DNA of 59,461 bases from Clostridia bacterium (GTDB taxonomy: Bacteria; Bacillota; Clostridia; Oscillospirales; Acutalibacteraceae), in contig JAFTCX010000050.1 of assembly GCA_017454485.1 (NCBI GenBank), forward strand, positions 1 through 59,461, in the 5' to 3' direction. Numbering within the stretch: position 1 is the stretch's first letter; each line of letters opens with the position of its first letter. Below the pieces are notes generated by a model. It made no database searches. It was not told the origin of the DNA and saw nothing but the letters and a program-made list of their open reading frames with translations. Shown here one piece after another: positions 19,313-27,237 of the stretch. Position numbers and translations under genes: made by a program.

Positions 19313-19840
19313 TTATTTCTTTGCTGTGTTTTCCGCACCGCGGAAGACAACAAACTTTTGGAACAAAAACTCCGTGACCATGTTAACGACCATCGTGATG
19401 CCCAGAACAATGTATTCGATCGCGCCGAAGGAGGCGTATTTGGCGGTGAAAAAATTGCCGAGCCAGACGGAGATGGGCGTGAATACAAGGTAGTAGCCGA
19501 AAACCTTGAGCATGGCGATGGGAATGTTATTGGCGGCTTTGAAGGTAAATTTGCGGTTGAAGGTGAAGTTCCAAAGCACGGAGAGGATGAGCGCGATCAG
19601 ATAGAGCGGGCCGTATTCGTTCTGCATGATCCGTGCAAAGGTTTCGTTATTGTTCATCGCGTTTTGAATGAACGGCAGCTTGATGAGCACCTCGTTCATC
19701 AGCGTAAAGGAGGCAACCTGAATCACACCGGCCGAAGCGGAAAACAGGGCGTACTTGATGAACTGAAAAAAGTTTTGCTTCGCTGTTGGCTTGGGTGGCT
19801 GTGTCTCGGCTTCCGTTTCGATTTTTTGTTGATCGTTCAT
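19313..19840 (-). CDS. GtrA-like family membrane protein
   Basis: A 175-residue protein. A charged N-terminal tail (about 25 residues) is followed by four hydrophobic helices. NFFQFIKYALFSASAG opens the first, WNFTFNRKFTFK follows the second, and EFLFQKFVVFR ends the fourth; these are the family's conserved basic-aromatic turns. GtrA-like proteins are thought to move lipid-linked sugars across the membrane for glycosylation of surface polymers. AAAGGAG precedes ATG 19840. It lies 23 bp downstream of the Cys-module protein gene on the same strand, so the two probably form an operon. What sugar is carried is unknown. Confidence 0.88.
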   Translation of the reverse strand: MNDQQKIETEAETQPPKPTAKQNFFQFIKYALFSASAGVIQVASFTLMNEVLIKLPFIQNAMNNNETFARIMQNEYGPLYLIALILSVLWNFTFNRKFTFKAANNIPIAMLKVFGYYLVFTPISVWLGNFFTAKYASFGAIEYIVLGITMVVNMVTEFLFQKFVVFRGAENTAKK

Positions 19841-19863
19841 GATGGGATGTTTTCTCCTTTTTG

Positions 19864-21525
19864 TTACTGAATCTTTGCTTTTCTGATTGGCGAGCTGGCA
19901 TTCTTAATGGTTTCGCCGGCAGCGCCTGTTGCAACGGCGCGCACGATGAAATAATAGGTCTTGCCGCTTGTCAGTTTTTTGACATTGAGTCCCGTTTTCG
20001 TGGTGGTGCCGGCTTTCTTATATTTGCCGTTCTTGGTCTCGCATAGATAGACGATATAGCTCTTTGCGCCCGTGGTCTTGCTCCATGTCACCTTTGCGCT
20101 GCCTTTGCCGGCGGTGACCTTGACGCCGACGGTTTTGTGCATTAAAATCTTGAACCGCAGCGTCTTCGCACCGGCGTAGTTCCCGATAAAGCTGATCGTC
20201 ACATAATAGGTGCCGGGCTTTTTGCGTCCGGAATCCCACGAGGTTGTAAAGTCCTTTTTATAAACGAGCTTGTTGCCCTTGGCGTCCCTGATCGTGATGG
20301 CCGGGGTTTTCTTTTTGCCGTCGCAGTAATATTTGGTTTTTTCAAGCGTAATGGAGGCAATCTTCGGAACGACGCTTTCGCTTTGCACAAGGCCGCAGTC
20401 TGCGCAGGCGACGACGATTTTGCCGTCTTTTTTGCGCGTGGCCTTGGTCACTTTGTTTTCAAAGCGGTGACCGCGCGCCGGAATGACGTGTGCGTCCTCC
20501 AGCACTTCGCCGCAGACCGAGCAGTAGGTGCGCACGGAAAGGCCGTCGGATGTGCAGGTCTCTTCAATCGCTTTTTCCACAACGATCACATGACCCAGCG
20601 CGTAATCAACGTCTTCGCGGTAGTATTGGCCGCATTTTTTGCAGGTGAACTGACGGTAGCCGTCGGAGATGCAGGTCTTGACCACAACAGTCTCCTCATA
20701 ATCATGCGGCATCAGCGGCAGCTCCTTCTGCGCATAAATCACTTCACCGCAAACGGAGCAGTGGCTGCCCTGGGTTTTGCCGTTCACAATACAGGTGGAG
20801 GGGGAGGCGGGATCGATCACGGTTTTGTGGCCGAGCTTCGGGATGATCTGCTGCTTGGTCTCCACATAATTGCAGCGGGTGCAATGGCGTCCGGCGGTGT
20901 GACCGTCTTCGGTGCAGGTCGCTTCTTTGGCCGGCTCGTCGATCATGTCGTGCCCCAGCGCGGAAACGACGGTCGCTTCCTGAAACACCATGCCGCAGCG
21001 TTTGCACGCAATGCCTTCGCCGTTGCCGTTTTCGGTGCAGGTGGGCGCTTTGGCGGGCACGGTGACTCTTTCATGGCCGAGCGCGTCCACCTTGCGCGTT
21101 TCTTTTTCTTGGCAGGTCGCGCAGGTGCGCGTCTCTTCGCCGTCCTTGGTGCAGGTGGGTGCGGTCGTTTCTGCCCAGTTGCCGAATTTGTGCCCTGTCG
21201 CGGGAATGCTTACGGAGGAGTTCTCCTGTTTTTCACCGCAGTGGATACAGTGAAAGCTTTTGCTGCCGTTTTCCGTGCAGGTCGCCTGCTTGTCAACGGT
21301 ATATTCCTTGCTGAATTCATGCGTGAGCGCGTTGACAGTTTCTCTGACCTTAACATGACAAATTGTGCATTCATGTTCATGGATGCCGGTTTTTCCACAG
21401 GTGGCAGGTTCAATGTCATACCACGGGCCAAACTCGTGTTGGCAATCATCCGCAGCACAAACGCTGAACGCGAAAACCATGCACAGCAGTGCAAAGAACG
21501 TGAAAAGCAGAGCAGTTTTTTTCAT
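19864..21525 (-). CDS. Secreted Cys-module protein with C-terminal fibronectin-III-like domain
   Basis: A 553-residue protein. Two in-frame starts (TTG 21534, ATG 21531) lie too close to the AAAGG site; ATG 21525 (MKKTALLFTFFALL) has 9 nt spacing and begins a signal peptide ending near FSVCAADD. About seven tandem modules of 50-60 residues follow, each with ATCTENG, a CxxC pair and PALGHxx, like those of the giant protein. The C-terminal 190 residues hold a beta domain (ITLEKTKYYCDGKKKTPAI) and a fibronectin-III-like domain (GSAKVTWSKTTGAKSYIVYL). It has no anchor or amphipathic tail, unlike the other Cys-module proteins here. The paired cysteines could bind metal or form disulfides; the function is unknown. 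Confidence 0.82.
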   Translation of the reverse strand: MKKTALLFTFFALLCMVFAFSVCAADDCQHEFGPWYDIEPATCGKTGIHEHECTICHVKVRETVNALTHEFSKEYTVDKQATCTENGSKSFHCIHCGEKQENSSVSIPATGHKFGNWAETTAPTCTKDGEETRTCATCQEKETRKVDALGHERVTVPAKAPTCTENGNGEGIACKRCGMVFQEATVVSALGHDMIDEPAKEATCTEDGHTAGRHCTRCNYVETKQQIIPKLGHKTVIDPASPSTCIVNGKTQGSHCSVCGEVIYAQKELPLMPHDYEETVVVKTCISDGYRQFTCKKCGQYYREDVDYALGHVIVVEKAIEETCTSDGLSVRTYCSVCGEVLEDAHVIPARGHRFENKVTKATRKKDGKIVVACADCGLVQSESVVPKIASITLEKTKYYCDGKKKTPAITIRDAKGNKLVYKKDFTTSWDSGRKKPGTYYVTISFIGNYAGAKTLRFKILMHKTVGVKVTAGKGSAKVTWSKTTGAKSYIVYLCETKNGKYKKAGTTTKTGLNVKKLTSGKTYYFIVRAVATGAAGETIKNASSPIRKAKIQ

Positions 21526-21566
21526 GGTCATCAACCTTTCGTTTTCGTGTATAAACTTCCCTTTCT

Positions 21567-21594
21567 ATTGTATCACATATTTTTATGATTGCAA
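21567..21594 (-). promoter_or_regulatory. Promoter of the Cys-module/gtrA operon
   Basis: Minus-strand -35 TTGCAA (21589-21594) and -10 TACAAT (21567-21572), 16 bp apart, about 40 bp upstream of the start codon. Confidence 0.65.
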
Positions 21595-21662
21595 GATGAA
21601 GAAAGGAAAAAGTTTTTGTAAATTCCCGTGCGCCGGAGATTGAAAAAAGCCGAAAAAAACGA

Positions 21663-21691
21663 TTGCATTTTTTTCCTTGCTGTGATAGAAT
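21663..21691 (+). promoter_or_regulatory. Promoter of the queT transcript
   Basis: -35 TTGCAT (21663-21668) and -10 TAGAAT (21686-21691) with a 17 bp spacer, placing the transcription start just before the riboswitch. Confidence 0.65.
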
Positions 21692-21704
21692 GGAGCAATC
21701 ATAT

Positions 21705-21750
21705 GCGGTCAGTTCGAAACCTTCCTGACCTAAAATAAAACTAAAGGAGT
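21705..21750 (+). ncRNA. preQ1-I riboswitch
   Basis: Helix P1 is GGTCAG (21707-21712) with CTGACC (21725-21730). The loop holds TTCGAAACCTTC, and an A-rich tail TAAAATAAAACTAA leads into the AAAGGAG ribosome binding site. Loop CCTT (21720-21723) can pair with tail AAGG (21744-21747), giving the H-type pseudoknot of the class. Because that pairing covers the Shine-Dalgarno bases, preQ1 binding should block translation of queT. The downstream gene is a predicted preQ1 transporter, which fits. Assignment is by eye; some consensus positions differ from the Bacillus example. Confidence 0.82.
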
Positions 21751-21759
21751 AAGATGCAT

Positions 21760-22287
21760 ATGAAAGACAGAAAAAAAGTCCTGTTTGTTACGCAGGCCGC
21801 AGTGATTGCTGCGCTGTACGCCGCGCTGACAGCCGCTCAGCATTTTCTTGCCCCCGGAACCGCGTCCATGTCGGTCCAGTTCCGCGTGAGCGAGGCTATG
21901 ACGCTTCTGGCAGTGCTCACCCCCGCCGCCATTCCCGGCTTGACGATCGGCTGCTTTGCCGCAAACTTCCTGTTTATGGACGCGCTGCCGCTGGATATGA
22001 TCCTCGGCTCTGTCGCAACGCTGCTTGCCGCCATCGTGATGTATTTGCTCAGAAATGTGCGCGTGAAGACCTTGCCGCTGCTTGCGGCGCTGATGCCGGC
22101 GCTGTTTAACGGTATCATCATCGGCGCGGAGATCGAAATCTTTTTCATTGACGGCCCGTTCCATTTCGGTGATTTTTTGCTTCAGGGCGGCCTCGTTGCG
22201 CTCGGCGAGCTTGTGGTTTGCTGCACACTCGGCCTGCTGCTGTTCAAGGCGCTGGACCGTCCGCAGATTCGAAACTTTTTAAAATAA
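21760..22287 (+). CDS. queT: QueT-type queuosine precursor transporter (ECF S component)
   Basis: A 175-residue, very hydrophobic protein with about five or six membrane helices, beginning KVLFVTQAAVIAALYAAL and containing QFRVSEAMTLLAVL and the GCFAANF turn typical of the QueT family. It would capture preQ1/preQ0 and work with the shared ECF energising module (not in this window). Two start codons are possible: ATG 21754 has only 4 nt spacing from AAAGGAG and ATG 21760 has 10 nt; the latter was chosen. The riboswitch at 21705-21750 gives independent support for the substrate. A perfect terminator follows. Confidence 0.9.
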   Translation: MKDRKKVLFVTQAAVIAALYAALTAAQHFLAPGTASMSVQFRVSEAMTLLAVLTPAAIPGLTIGCFAANFLFMDALPLDMILGSVATLLAAIVMYLLRNVRVKTLPLLAALMPALFNGIIIGAEIEIFFIDGPFHFGDFLLQGGLVALGELVVCCTLGLLLFKALDRPQIRNFLK

Positions 22288-22296
22288 AAAAATGAA

Positions 22297-22335
22297 ACAA
22301 GCGACCGCTTCCAAAACGGAAACGGTCGCTTGTTT
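22297..22335 (+). terminator. Terminator of queT
   Basis: A long hairpin: AACAAGCGACCG pairs with CGGTCGCTTGTT, with an inner TTCC/GGAA pair. A TTTTC run follows. Confidence 0.8.
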
Positions 22336-22374
22336 TCTATCTGAATTATCCATGGAAATGTGGAAAAACGGATA

Positions 22375-22884
22375 TTATTCGACAGCGTCTACAGTGCCGT
22401 GGTTGGAAAGGTCCACCTGAATGCCGACCATATCCGCCGGAACACGCACAGCGCTCTGCTGCTCAGGCGTGACAACGATCTTATACTGCGCACCCTTGCC
22501 GGGCAGACGGAAGGATTTGGAAAGCAGACCGGAGTAGGCGTTGCAGAAGAATTTTCCGGACAGCTTGTTTTGCAAAACCCAGCCTCTGTTTGTCTTTTTA
22601 TAGGTCGTGACCTGAATTTTTTTGCTGTCGCCGCTTCCTTCCTTGCTGTAAAGATCTCTGCAGTACACGGGGATCGTGATTTTCAAAACCGTGTTGAAGA
22701 AGCCACCGGGCAGGTTGGAGTTCCATTTTTTGTTGGTGGTAACAAGAATGGTCTGGCCGCCCTTGACGCCGGTTGCGGTCTGTTTTGCGTTTGTGACGGT
22801 GGCTGCGGATGCGGACAGGACAAGTGCGGAAAAGACGGTGGCGATGACACACAGGATGGCGATGATGCGGTTGATTTTTTTCAT
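22375..22884 (-). CDS. Small secreted protein of unknown function, likely output of the adjacent two-component system
   Basis: A 169-residue protein with a clear signal peptide (MKKINRIIAILCVIATVF, cut near LSASAA). The mature part of about 143 residues looks all-beta (GGQTILVTTNKKW, KKIQVTTYKKTNRGW, AQYKIVVTPEQQSAVR) with two cysteines (PVYCRD, KFFCNA). No family was recognised. An AAAGGGAG site precedes ATG 22884. It lies 120 bp downstream of the histidine kinase gene but has its own promoter with response-regulator-like direct repeats at 22941-22980, so it is probably the regulated target of the pair. Role unknown; an extracellular binding or stress function is possible. Confidence 0.8.
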   Translation of the reverse strand: MKKINRIIAILCVIATVFSALVLSASAATVTNAKQTATGVKGGQTILVTTNKKWNSNLPGGFFNTVLKITIPVYCRDLYSKEGSGDSKKIQVTTYKKTNRGWVLQNKLSGKFFCNAYSGLLSKSFRLPGKGAQYKIVVTPEQQSAVRVPADMVGIQVDLSNHGTVDAVE

Positions 22885-22923
22885 TGTTGTTTGTCTCCCT
22901 TTCGCTTTCGTTTCGTTGCATAT

Positions 22924-22980
22924 AGTATATGCAGTTTTTGCTTAAGATTCAATTTCACGAACAATTAAGAAAGCCTTAAG
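22924..22980 (-). promoter_or_regulatory. Promoter with OmpR-type direct repeats before the secreted-protein gene
   Basis: On the minus strand, -35 TTGAAT (22947-22952) and -10 TATACT (22924-22929) are 17 bp apart. Just upstream are CTTAAG (22975-22980) and CTTAAT (22964-22969), spaced 11 bp start to start. A further CTTAAG (22941-22946) lies in the spacer. An 11-bp period of direct half-sites upstream of -35 is the usual arrangement for winged-helix OmpR-family activators; CiaR of streptococci uses a similar NTTAAG-N5-WTTAAG site. Confidence 0.65.
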
Positions 22981-23004
22981 GGGGACTGAAGATTCAAGAA
23001 AGAC

Positions 23005-24972
23005 TCATTCTTGCCGGGAATCCGGCATTGCAAAGGTGAGGACCGTTTTGAACAGATCGCCGTCCACATGCAGCTCAAAGGTGCCGTTTTGCGCTTCGGT
23101 GAAGCTTTTTGCAATGGAAAGCCCAAGCCCGTTGCCGCCGGAGGAGCGTGCTTTGTCGCCGCGTTTGAAGCGTTCCAAAAGCTGCTCGCTCGTCAGTGTG
23201 ATTTCCTGCGCACTGGTGTTTTTGAACGAGATGACCGCGCGGCCGTTTTGTGTTTCAACGTCAACATAAACGCGCGAAGCGGGCATGGCGTATTTGCAGA
23301 TGTTGTTGACAAGGTTCTGGAATACGCGCCAGAGCATCGAGCTGTCGCACAAAATCTGCACGCTGTTTTCCGGCAGATGCAGCGCAAGATCCAGTTCCTT
23401 TTCCGCAAACGCATAGGAGAATTCGTCCAGTAACTGCGAAAGGTACAAGCTGATGTCGAGCGTTTCAAAGTTTGCCTTGATCTGGCCGGTGGAAAGCTTG
23501 GAAACGTCGATCAGACTTTGCAGCAGATCGTTCAGCTTCTGCGATTGGTGGCCGATGACGCCGAGGTAGTTTTTCAGCTCCTCTTCGGTGCAGCCGCCGC
23601 TGCTGACGATATCGGCATAGTTGATGATGGATGTCAGCGGCGTTTTGATGTCGTGCGAAATATTTGCAATCAGCTCGTTGCGCATCTCCGCGCTGCGGTT
23701 TTTTTCTTCCATTGCGCGAATCATGTCGTCCTTGATGTTTTCAAAATCGTTGGAGATCGCGCGGAAGTCGCCGAAGAGCACAGCCGCCGCGCTGTCGCCT
23801 TCGTCGAGCTTGCCGTGCGCAAGATCCTGACTCTTTTTGCGCAGTTGGTGCACATTGACAATCATCATGAAGCTAAGCGCGCCCACGATGCAGACAAGCA
23901 CAAGCTGAAAGACCGCAAAATAAGCGAATTTGAATTCCGAAAGCGGCTGGTTCTCATGCAGCTTATATTGGAACAGAAAGAACAGAGTGATGAACACTTC
24001 CAACAGCAGAATGAACACGATGGTGATGATGACCTTGCCGATGAACGGCGTTTTGAAATAGCCTTCGTTCGGCTTGCCGCGCTTTTTACGCACAAAGCAG
24101 ATCAGCTTGAAGATCATCGTGTTGCGATAAACGTGGCCGTATTTGATGCGCGTTGCCAGCGAAATGCAAAACAGCAGCACGACCGACGCGAGGATGAGCG
24201 CAAGAATCAGGATCACGGCGTTCCAAAGCACAAGATCGTTTTGCTTGATGTCCGCCACCGAGGTCAGCACAATGAGCACCGTGACGAAGGCCACAATGGT
24301 GATCATGGCGAGGATCAGCAGATCGAACGGAATCTTGTCCACAAAACGCTCCGGCGTCGCGTTTTCGTTTTTCGGGTCCTTGCGGCTGATGCTGGACATG
24401 ATCATGCCCAATACAATGATCGAGAACACGATGGCAAGCACAAGCACCACGAGAATGGGATAGCGGATCGCGACCGCCATGCCGATCAGATTGTTCGCCA
24501 CGCGATAACTGTCGGAGGCGGGCAGTCCTTTTTTCAAACAAAAGCAGATCGTGCCGTGGCGGATGCTGCCCTGCGGGTCGCAGATGGTAAACGGGCGCAG
24601 ATTGACATATTCCGCCTGCGTCTTCGGATCAAAGGAGCCGCCCTCCGGAATGTTGTCGAGAAGCCGCGTTCCGTTTTCGTCGTCCGCAAAAAAGACCACG
24701 TTCGAAGCGTTTTCCTGATAAAGCCGCTGCAGCTCGGAGGTGTCCGCGCCGGAATAATGCAAATAGATGTAGTGCTCGATCGTGTCGAATTCGTCGCTCG
24801 TTTTGATGCGGAACGTCTCCTGCCGCGCATAGACGCCGGGGTCCGTTCCGTAAAAGCGGTAATCCACCATGCAGTCTGTGGCAAGAAAGAGCGCCACGAC
24901 CAGCTCCGCCAGCAACAGATAGACAAAAACGGCCGTGATCTTGTCGGAAAGATTTTTGAGCGTCAGTTTCAT
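23005..24972 (-). CDS. Multi-pass membrane sensor histidine kinase
   Basis: A 655-residue protein. A first membrane helix (about 11-32) is followed by an extracellular domain of about 130 residues, then some five more helices to about residue 375, so the N-terminal half is an elaborate sensor. The kinase core has the H-box NISHDIKTPLTSIINYA (phospho-accepting His), N-box LVNNICKYAM and G-box GGNGLGLSIAKSF, all intact. It would phosphorylate the regulator encoded immediately upstream; ATG 24972 is separated from the regulator's TGA by one nucleotide, implying translational coupling. The signal is not evident; the small secreted protein downstream suggests an envelope-related role. Confidence 0.92.
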   Translation of the reverse strand: MKLTLKNLSDKITAVFVYLLLAELVVALFLATDCMVDYRFYGTDPGVYARQETFRIKTSDEFDTIEHYIYLHYSGADTSELQRLYQENASNVVFFADDENGTRLLDNIPEGGSFDPKTQAEYVNLRPFTICDPQGSIRHGTICFCLKKGLPASDSYRVANNLIGMAVAIRYPILVVLVLAIVFSIIVLGMIMSSISRKDPKNENATPERFVDKIPFDLLILAMITIVAFVTVLIVLTSVADIKQNDLVLWNAVILILALILASVVLLFCISLATRIKYGHVYRNTMIFKLICFVRKKRGKPNEGYFKTPFIGKVIITIVFILLLEVFITLFFLFQYKLHENQPLSEFKFAYFAVFQLVLVCIVGALSFMMIVNVHQLRKKSQDLAHGKLDEGDSAAAVLFGDFRAISNDFENIKDDMIRAMEEKNRSAEMRNELIANISHDIKTPLTSIINYADIVSSGGCTEEELKNYLGVIGHQSQKLNDLLQSLIDVSKLSTGQIKANFETLDISLYLSQLLDEFSYAFAEKELDLALHLPENSVQILCDSSMLWRVFQNLVNNICKYAMPASRVYVDVETQNGRAVISFKNTSAQEITLTSEQLLERFKRGDKARSSGGNGLGLSIAKSFTEAQNGTFELHVDGDLFKTVLTFAMPDSRQE

Positions 24973-24973
24973 A

Positions 24974-25681
24974 TCAGTCCATTTTCTCCATTTTGTAGCC
25001 GTAACCGAAGACGGAGATCAGATAGCGCGGCTGCGCGGGATAGATCTCGATCTTTTCGCGGATGTGGCGGATGTGGACAAGCACGGTGTTTTCCGCGCCG
25101 AGCGGATCGCTGTTCCAAACGCGCTTGTAGATTTCCTTGAGCGAAAAGACCGTGCCGGCGTTGCCGACGAACAGCTTTAATATGGAAAACTCCGTCGGGG
25201 TGAGGTTGACCGGCTTTCCGTCCACCGTGACGCGCTTTTCCTCGTCGTCAATGACGATGGGACCGTTTTGCAAAAGGTTCGCCTTTTTCTGCTGCGATTG
25301 ACGCTCGCTTCGCCAAAGGCCGCGCTTGAGCTGATATTCCACCCGCGCCGCGACCTCGATCTTGTTGAACGGCTTTGTGATGTAATCGTCCACACCGAGC
25401 TGGAACGCCAACCGCTTGTCCTCCGCTTCGCTTTGCGCCGTGAGCAAAATCACCGGCACCTCGGAGGTCTTGCGAATTTCGCAAAGCGTTTCAATGCCGT
25501 CCATCTCCGGCATCATCACGTCCATGAGCACAAGGTCGATGTCGTTTTGCTTCAGCAGCTCGAGCGCTTCTTTGCCGTTGTAGGCTTCCAGAATGTCATA
25601 GTCCTTGTTGTCGGCGTGCAGATAAATTCGCAGCGCGCGCACAATGTCTTTTTCGTCGTCGCAAATCAAGATTCGATACAT
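24974..25681 (-). CDS. OmpR/PhoB-family response regulator
   Basis: A 235-residue protein. The receiver domain (1-120) has the acidic pair ICDDEKD, the phosphorylated Asp in LVLMDVMMPEMDG, Thr in VILLTAQSE and Lys in DYITKPFN. The C-terminal winged helix (about 140-235) has LTPTEFSILKLFVGNAG, the recognition region NTVLVHIRHIREKIE and the wing YLISVFGYGYKME. ATG 25681 was chosen over upstream in-frame codons because GGAAAGGA precedes it. It is cotranscribed and coupled with the kinase gene. Probable targets are the TTAAG repeats at 22941-22980 and perhaps its own promoter region (25785-25801). Confidence 0.94.
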   Translation of the reverse strand: MYRILICDDEKDIVRALRIYLHADNKDYDILEAYNGKEALELLKQNDIDLVLMDVMMPEMDGIETLCEIRKTSEVPVILLTAQSEAEDKRLAFQLGVDDYITKPFNKIEVAARVEYQLKRGLWRSERQSQQKKANLLQNGPIVIDDEEKRVTVDGKPVNLTPTEFSILKLFVGNAGTVFSLKEIYKRVWNSDPLGAENTVLVHIRHIREKIEIYPAQPRYLISVFGYGYKMEKMD

Positions 25682-25727
25682 ACGTTTCGTCCTTTCCTTT
25701 CGGGGTAAAATCAAGAATTACCTTTTC

Positions 25728-25756
25728 ATTATATAGAAACGCCTGCGCATTTGCAA
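25728..25756 (-). promoter_or_regulatory. Promoter of the two-component operon
   Basis: Minus-strand -35 TTGCAA (25751-25756), 17 bp spacer, -10 TATAAT (25728-25733). The CTTAAG-N5-CTTAAG motif lies 27 bp upstream of the -35. Confidence 0.75.
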
Positions 25757-25766
25757 TCGATTTAAT

Positions 25767-25810
25767 AAAAAAAGCGTCCCGATCTTAAGGAAATCTTAAG
25801 GTCGGAACGC
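25767..25810 (-). terminator. Terminator of the small 25820 gene, doubling as a possible regulator site
   Basis: On the minus strand a 16-bp-stem hairpin (25774-25810) ends in seven T (25767-25773), a textbook intrinsic terminator for the gene at 25820-26140. Its stem contains CTTAAG on both arms; because CTTAAG is self-complementary this also creates a CTTAAG-N5-CTTAAG direct repeat upstream of the two-component promoter. Confidence 0.85.
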
Positions 25811-25819
25811 ATCCGAATG

Positions 25820-26140
25820 TTACGCAATGCGGTGTCCGTCTTTGAGCTCAACGCTCATGTTGCCCATAAACGGCAGCGTGATTTTTCCCGTCATTTTGTC
25901 GCCGTCAAAGGTCGCCTGCACTTCAAAGATTTTTCCGGGAAATGCGCTCGCTTCGCCTTTTCCGTAAAGGGTATTGCCCTCTTCACGGATGTCAAAATAA
26001 CGGATCTGAACGTCTTTGAATTTTTCGGGCGGATGAAAGCGGAATTCATATGCTCCGTTGTTGTCAAGAATCTCCACCGTGCCCTCCATTTTCAAAAACA
26101 TGGTGCTGACTTTTGCTTTCCATGTGCCGATACCGATCAT
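25820..26140 (-). CDS. Small beta-rich protein of unknown function
   Basis: A 106-residue cytoplasmic protein (no signal peptide). ATG 26140 follows AAAGGAAG; the longer frame upstream begins outside any binding site. The sequence MIGIGTWKAKVSTMF, MEGTVEILDNNGAYEFRF, VQIRYFDIREEGNTLYG and MTGKITLPFMGNMSVELK alternates strands and turns, suggesting a small beta-barrel or lipocalin-like fold. It is reminiscent of short clostridial proteins annotated as hypothetical. No catalytic motif is visible. It is transcribed alone, between a divergent TIM-barrel gene and a strong terminator. Confidence 0.7.
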   Translation of the reverse strand: MIGIGTWKAKVSTMFLKMEGTVEILDNNGAYEFRFHPPEKFKDVQIRYFDIREEGNTLYGKGEASAFPGKIFEVQATFDGDKMTGKITLPFMGNMSVELKDGHRIA

Positions 26141-26309
26141 CGTGCGTCTTCCTTTCGTTTTTTTACAGTATATGCAATGCGGAGTCTTCCCATTCCCTGT
26201 CCGGGTCTGCATTCGGCATATTTCCGGCATCGGAAAACCTCCGTATTGTTTGGTGCAATCATGATACCGCATCCATGAAAAAAAGTCAACCTCAATTTTA
26301 CCCGTGCTC

Positions 26310-26338
26310 TTGTAAAACGCGGTTTCATCTGCTAAAAT
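26310..26338 (+). promoter_or_regulatory. Promoter of the TIM-barrel gene
   Basis: -35 TTGTAA (26310-26315), 17 bp spacer, -10 TAAAAT (26333-26338), with AAGGAGG at 26351-26357. Confidence 0.65.
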
Positions 26339-26364
26339 ACTTTCAGGGACAAGGAGGATGACTT

Positions 26365-27150
26365 ATGAAGGAACCCATCACCGGCGTACAGCTTTATACA
26401 CTTCGTGATTTTACACAGACCGAGCCCGAACTGGACGCAACGCTGGCGCGGCTTTCCGCCTGGGGCGTGCACGATGTGCAGTTTTCCGCCATCGGTGCAC
26501 AGATCACACCGCAGCAGCAAAAGGCGCTGCTGGAAAAGCACAATATGCGTGTTTGCATCACACACCAGAGCTACGAGCGGCTGTGTAATGCCTTGCCGGA
26601 GGTGATCGAAGCGCACAAGATCATCGGCTGCGACAGCATCGGACTCGGCTGGACGCCGGAGGAGTGCAGAACAAGTCTTGCTGTGGCGCGGGACTATGTG
26701 AAGAAGCTCGGCAAGATTGCTGAAACGCTGCATGAAAACGGCCTGCGTTTTTCATATCACAACCACGATTTTGAATTCACGCCTCTTTCCGGAGGAAACG
26801 AGACACTGATGGATCTGTTCTTGAATGAAACGGACCCGCAGACGTTCTCCTTCATCCCCGATGTGGCGTGGATCCAGGTGGCGGGTCTTGACCCGGCGCA
26901 GTTTTTACGCAAACTTTCCGGCCGTGTGAAAGTTGTGCATTTCAAGGATTATGTGCCGAAGGCGGACGGACGTCCGCAGTTCGTTTCGCTCGGGCGGGGC
27001 GTTGTGAATCTTTCCGCGTGCTTCGATGCTTGCCGCGCACTGGAGTTCCCTTATGTGATGTATGAGCAGGATGACGGCTGGACGAACGGCGACCCGTTTG
27101 AAGCGGCCGAGGAATCGCTGGCTTTTTTGGAAACGCTGCATCAAAAATAA
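26365..27150 (+). CDS. Sugar phosphate isomerase/epimerase family TIM barrel
   Basis: A 261-residue protein of the xylose-isomerase-like/AP-endonuclease-2 superfamily. VQLYTLRD opens strand 1, HNHDFEF and PDVAWIQVAG carry metal-ligand His/Glu/Asp candidates, and VKVVHFKDY is the conserved strand-7 segment with His and Lys-Asp. Family members isomerise or epimerise sugars or inositols, or cleave sugar derivatives, using a divalent metal in the barrel mouth. The substrate cannot be read. AAGGAGG with 7 nt spacing fixes ATG 26365. The gene is monocistronic with its own promoter and lies between regulatory genes and secreted hydrolases. Confidence 0.88.
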   Translation: MKEPITGVQLYTLRDFTQTEPELDATLARLSAWGVHDVQFSAIGAQITPQQQKALLEKHNMRVCITHQSYERLCNALPEVIEAHKIIGCDSIGLGWTPEECRTSLAVARDYVKKLGKIAETLHENGLRFSYHNHDFEFTPLSGGNETLMDLFLNETDPQTFSFIPDVAWIQVAGLDPAQFLRKLSGRVKVVHFKDYVPKADGRPQFVSLGRGVVNLSACFDACRALEFPYVMYEQDDGWTNGDPFEAAEESLAFLETLHQK

Positions 27151-27174
27151 CCGTCGCTTGTTGTTTGCGATTCA

Positions 27175-27203
27175 TTGACAAATGGCGACGCATCCCTTAT
27201 AAT
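27175..27203 (+). promoter_or_regulatory. Consensus sigma-A promoter of the lipase gene
   Basis: Perfect TTGACA (27175-27180), 17 bp spacer and perfect TATAAT (27198-27203). This suggests strong constitutive expression of the following gene. Confidence 0.88.
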
Positions 27204-27237
27204 GAAGAAAAGAAAGTGAGCAGGGGAGGAATTTTGC

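Noticed and set aside
20383-21588. 401-codon plus-strand frame opposite the Cys-module protein
   Set aside because: Antisense shadow; its apparent codons follow from the repeated modules on the other strand.
23518-25140. Long plus-strand frame opposite the histidine kinase
   Set aside because: Antisense shadow of an unmistakable kinase; the product is a His/Asp/Arg-rich sequence with no recognisable fold. The same applies to frames opposite the GH36 (41888-44209) and GH106-like (45735-47330) genes.
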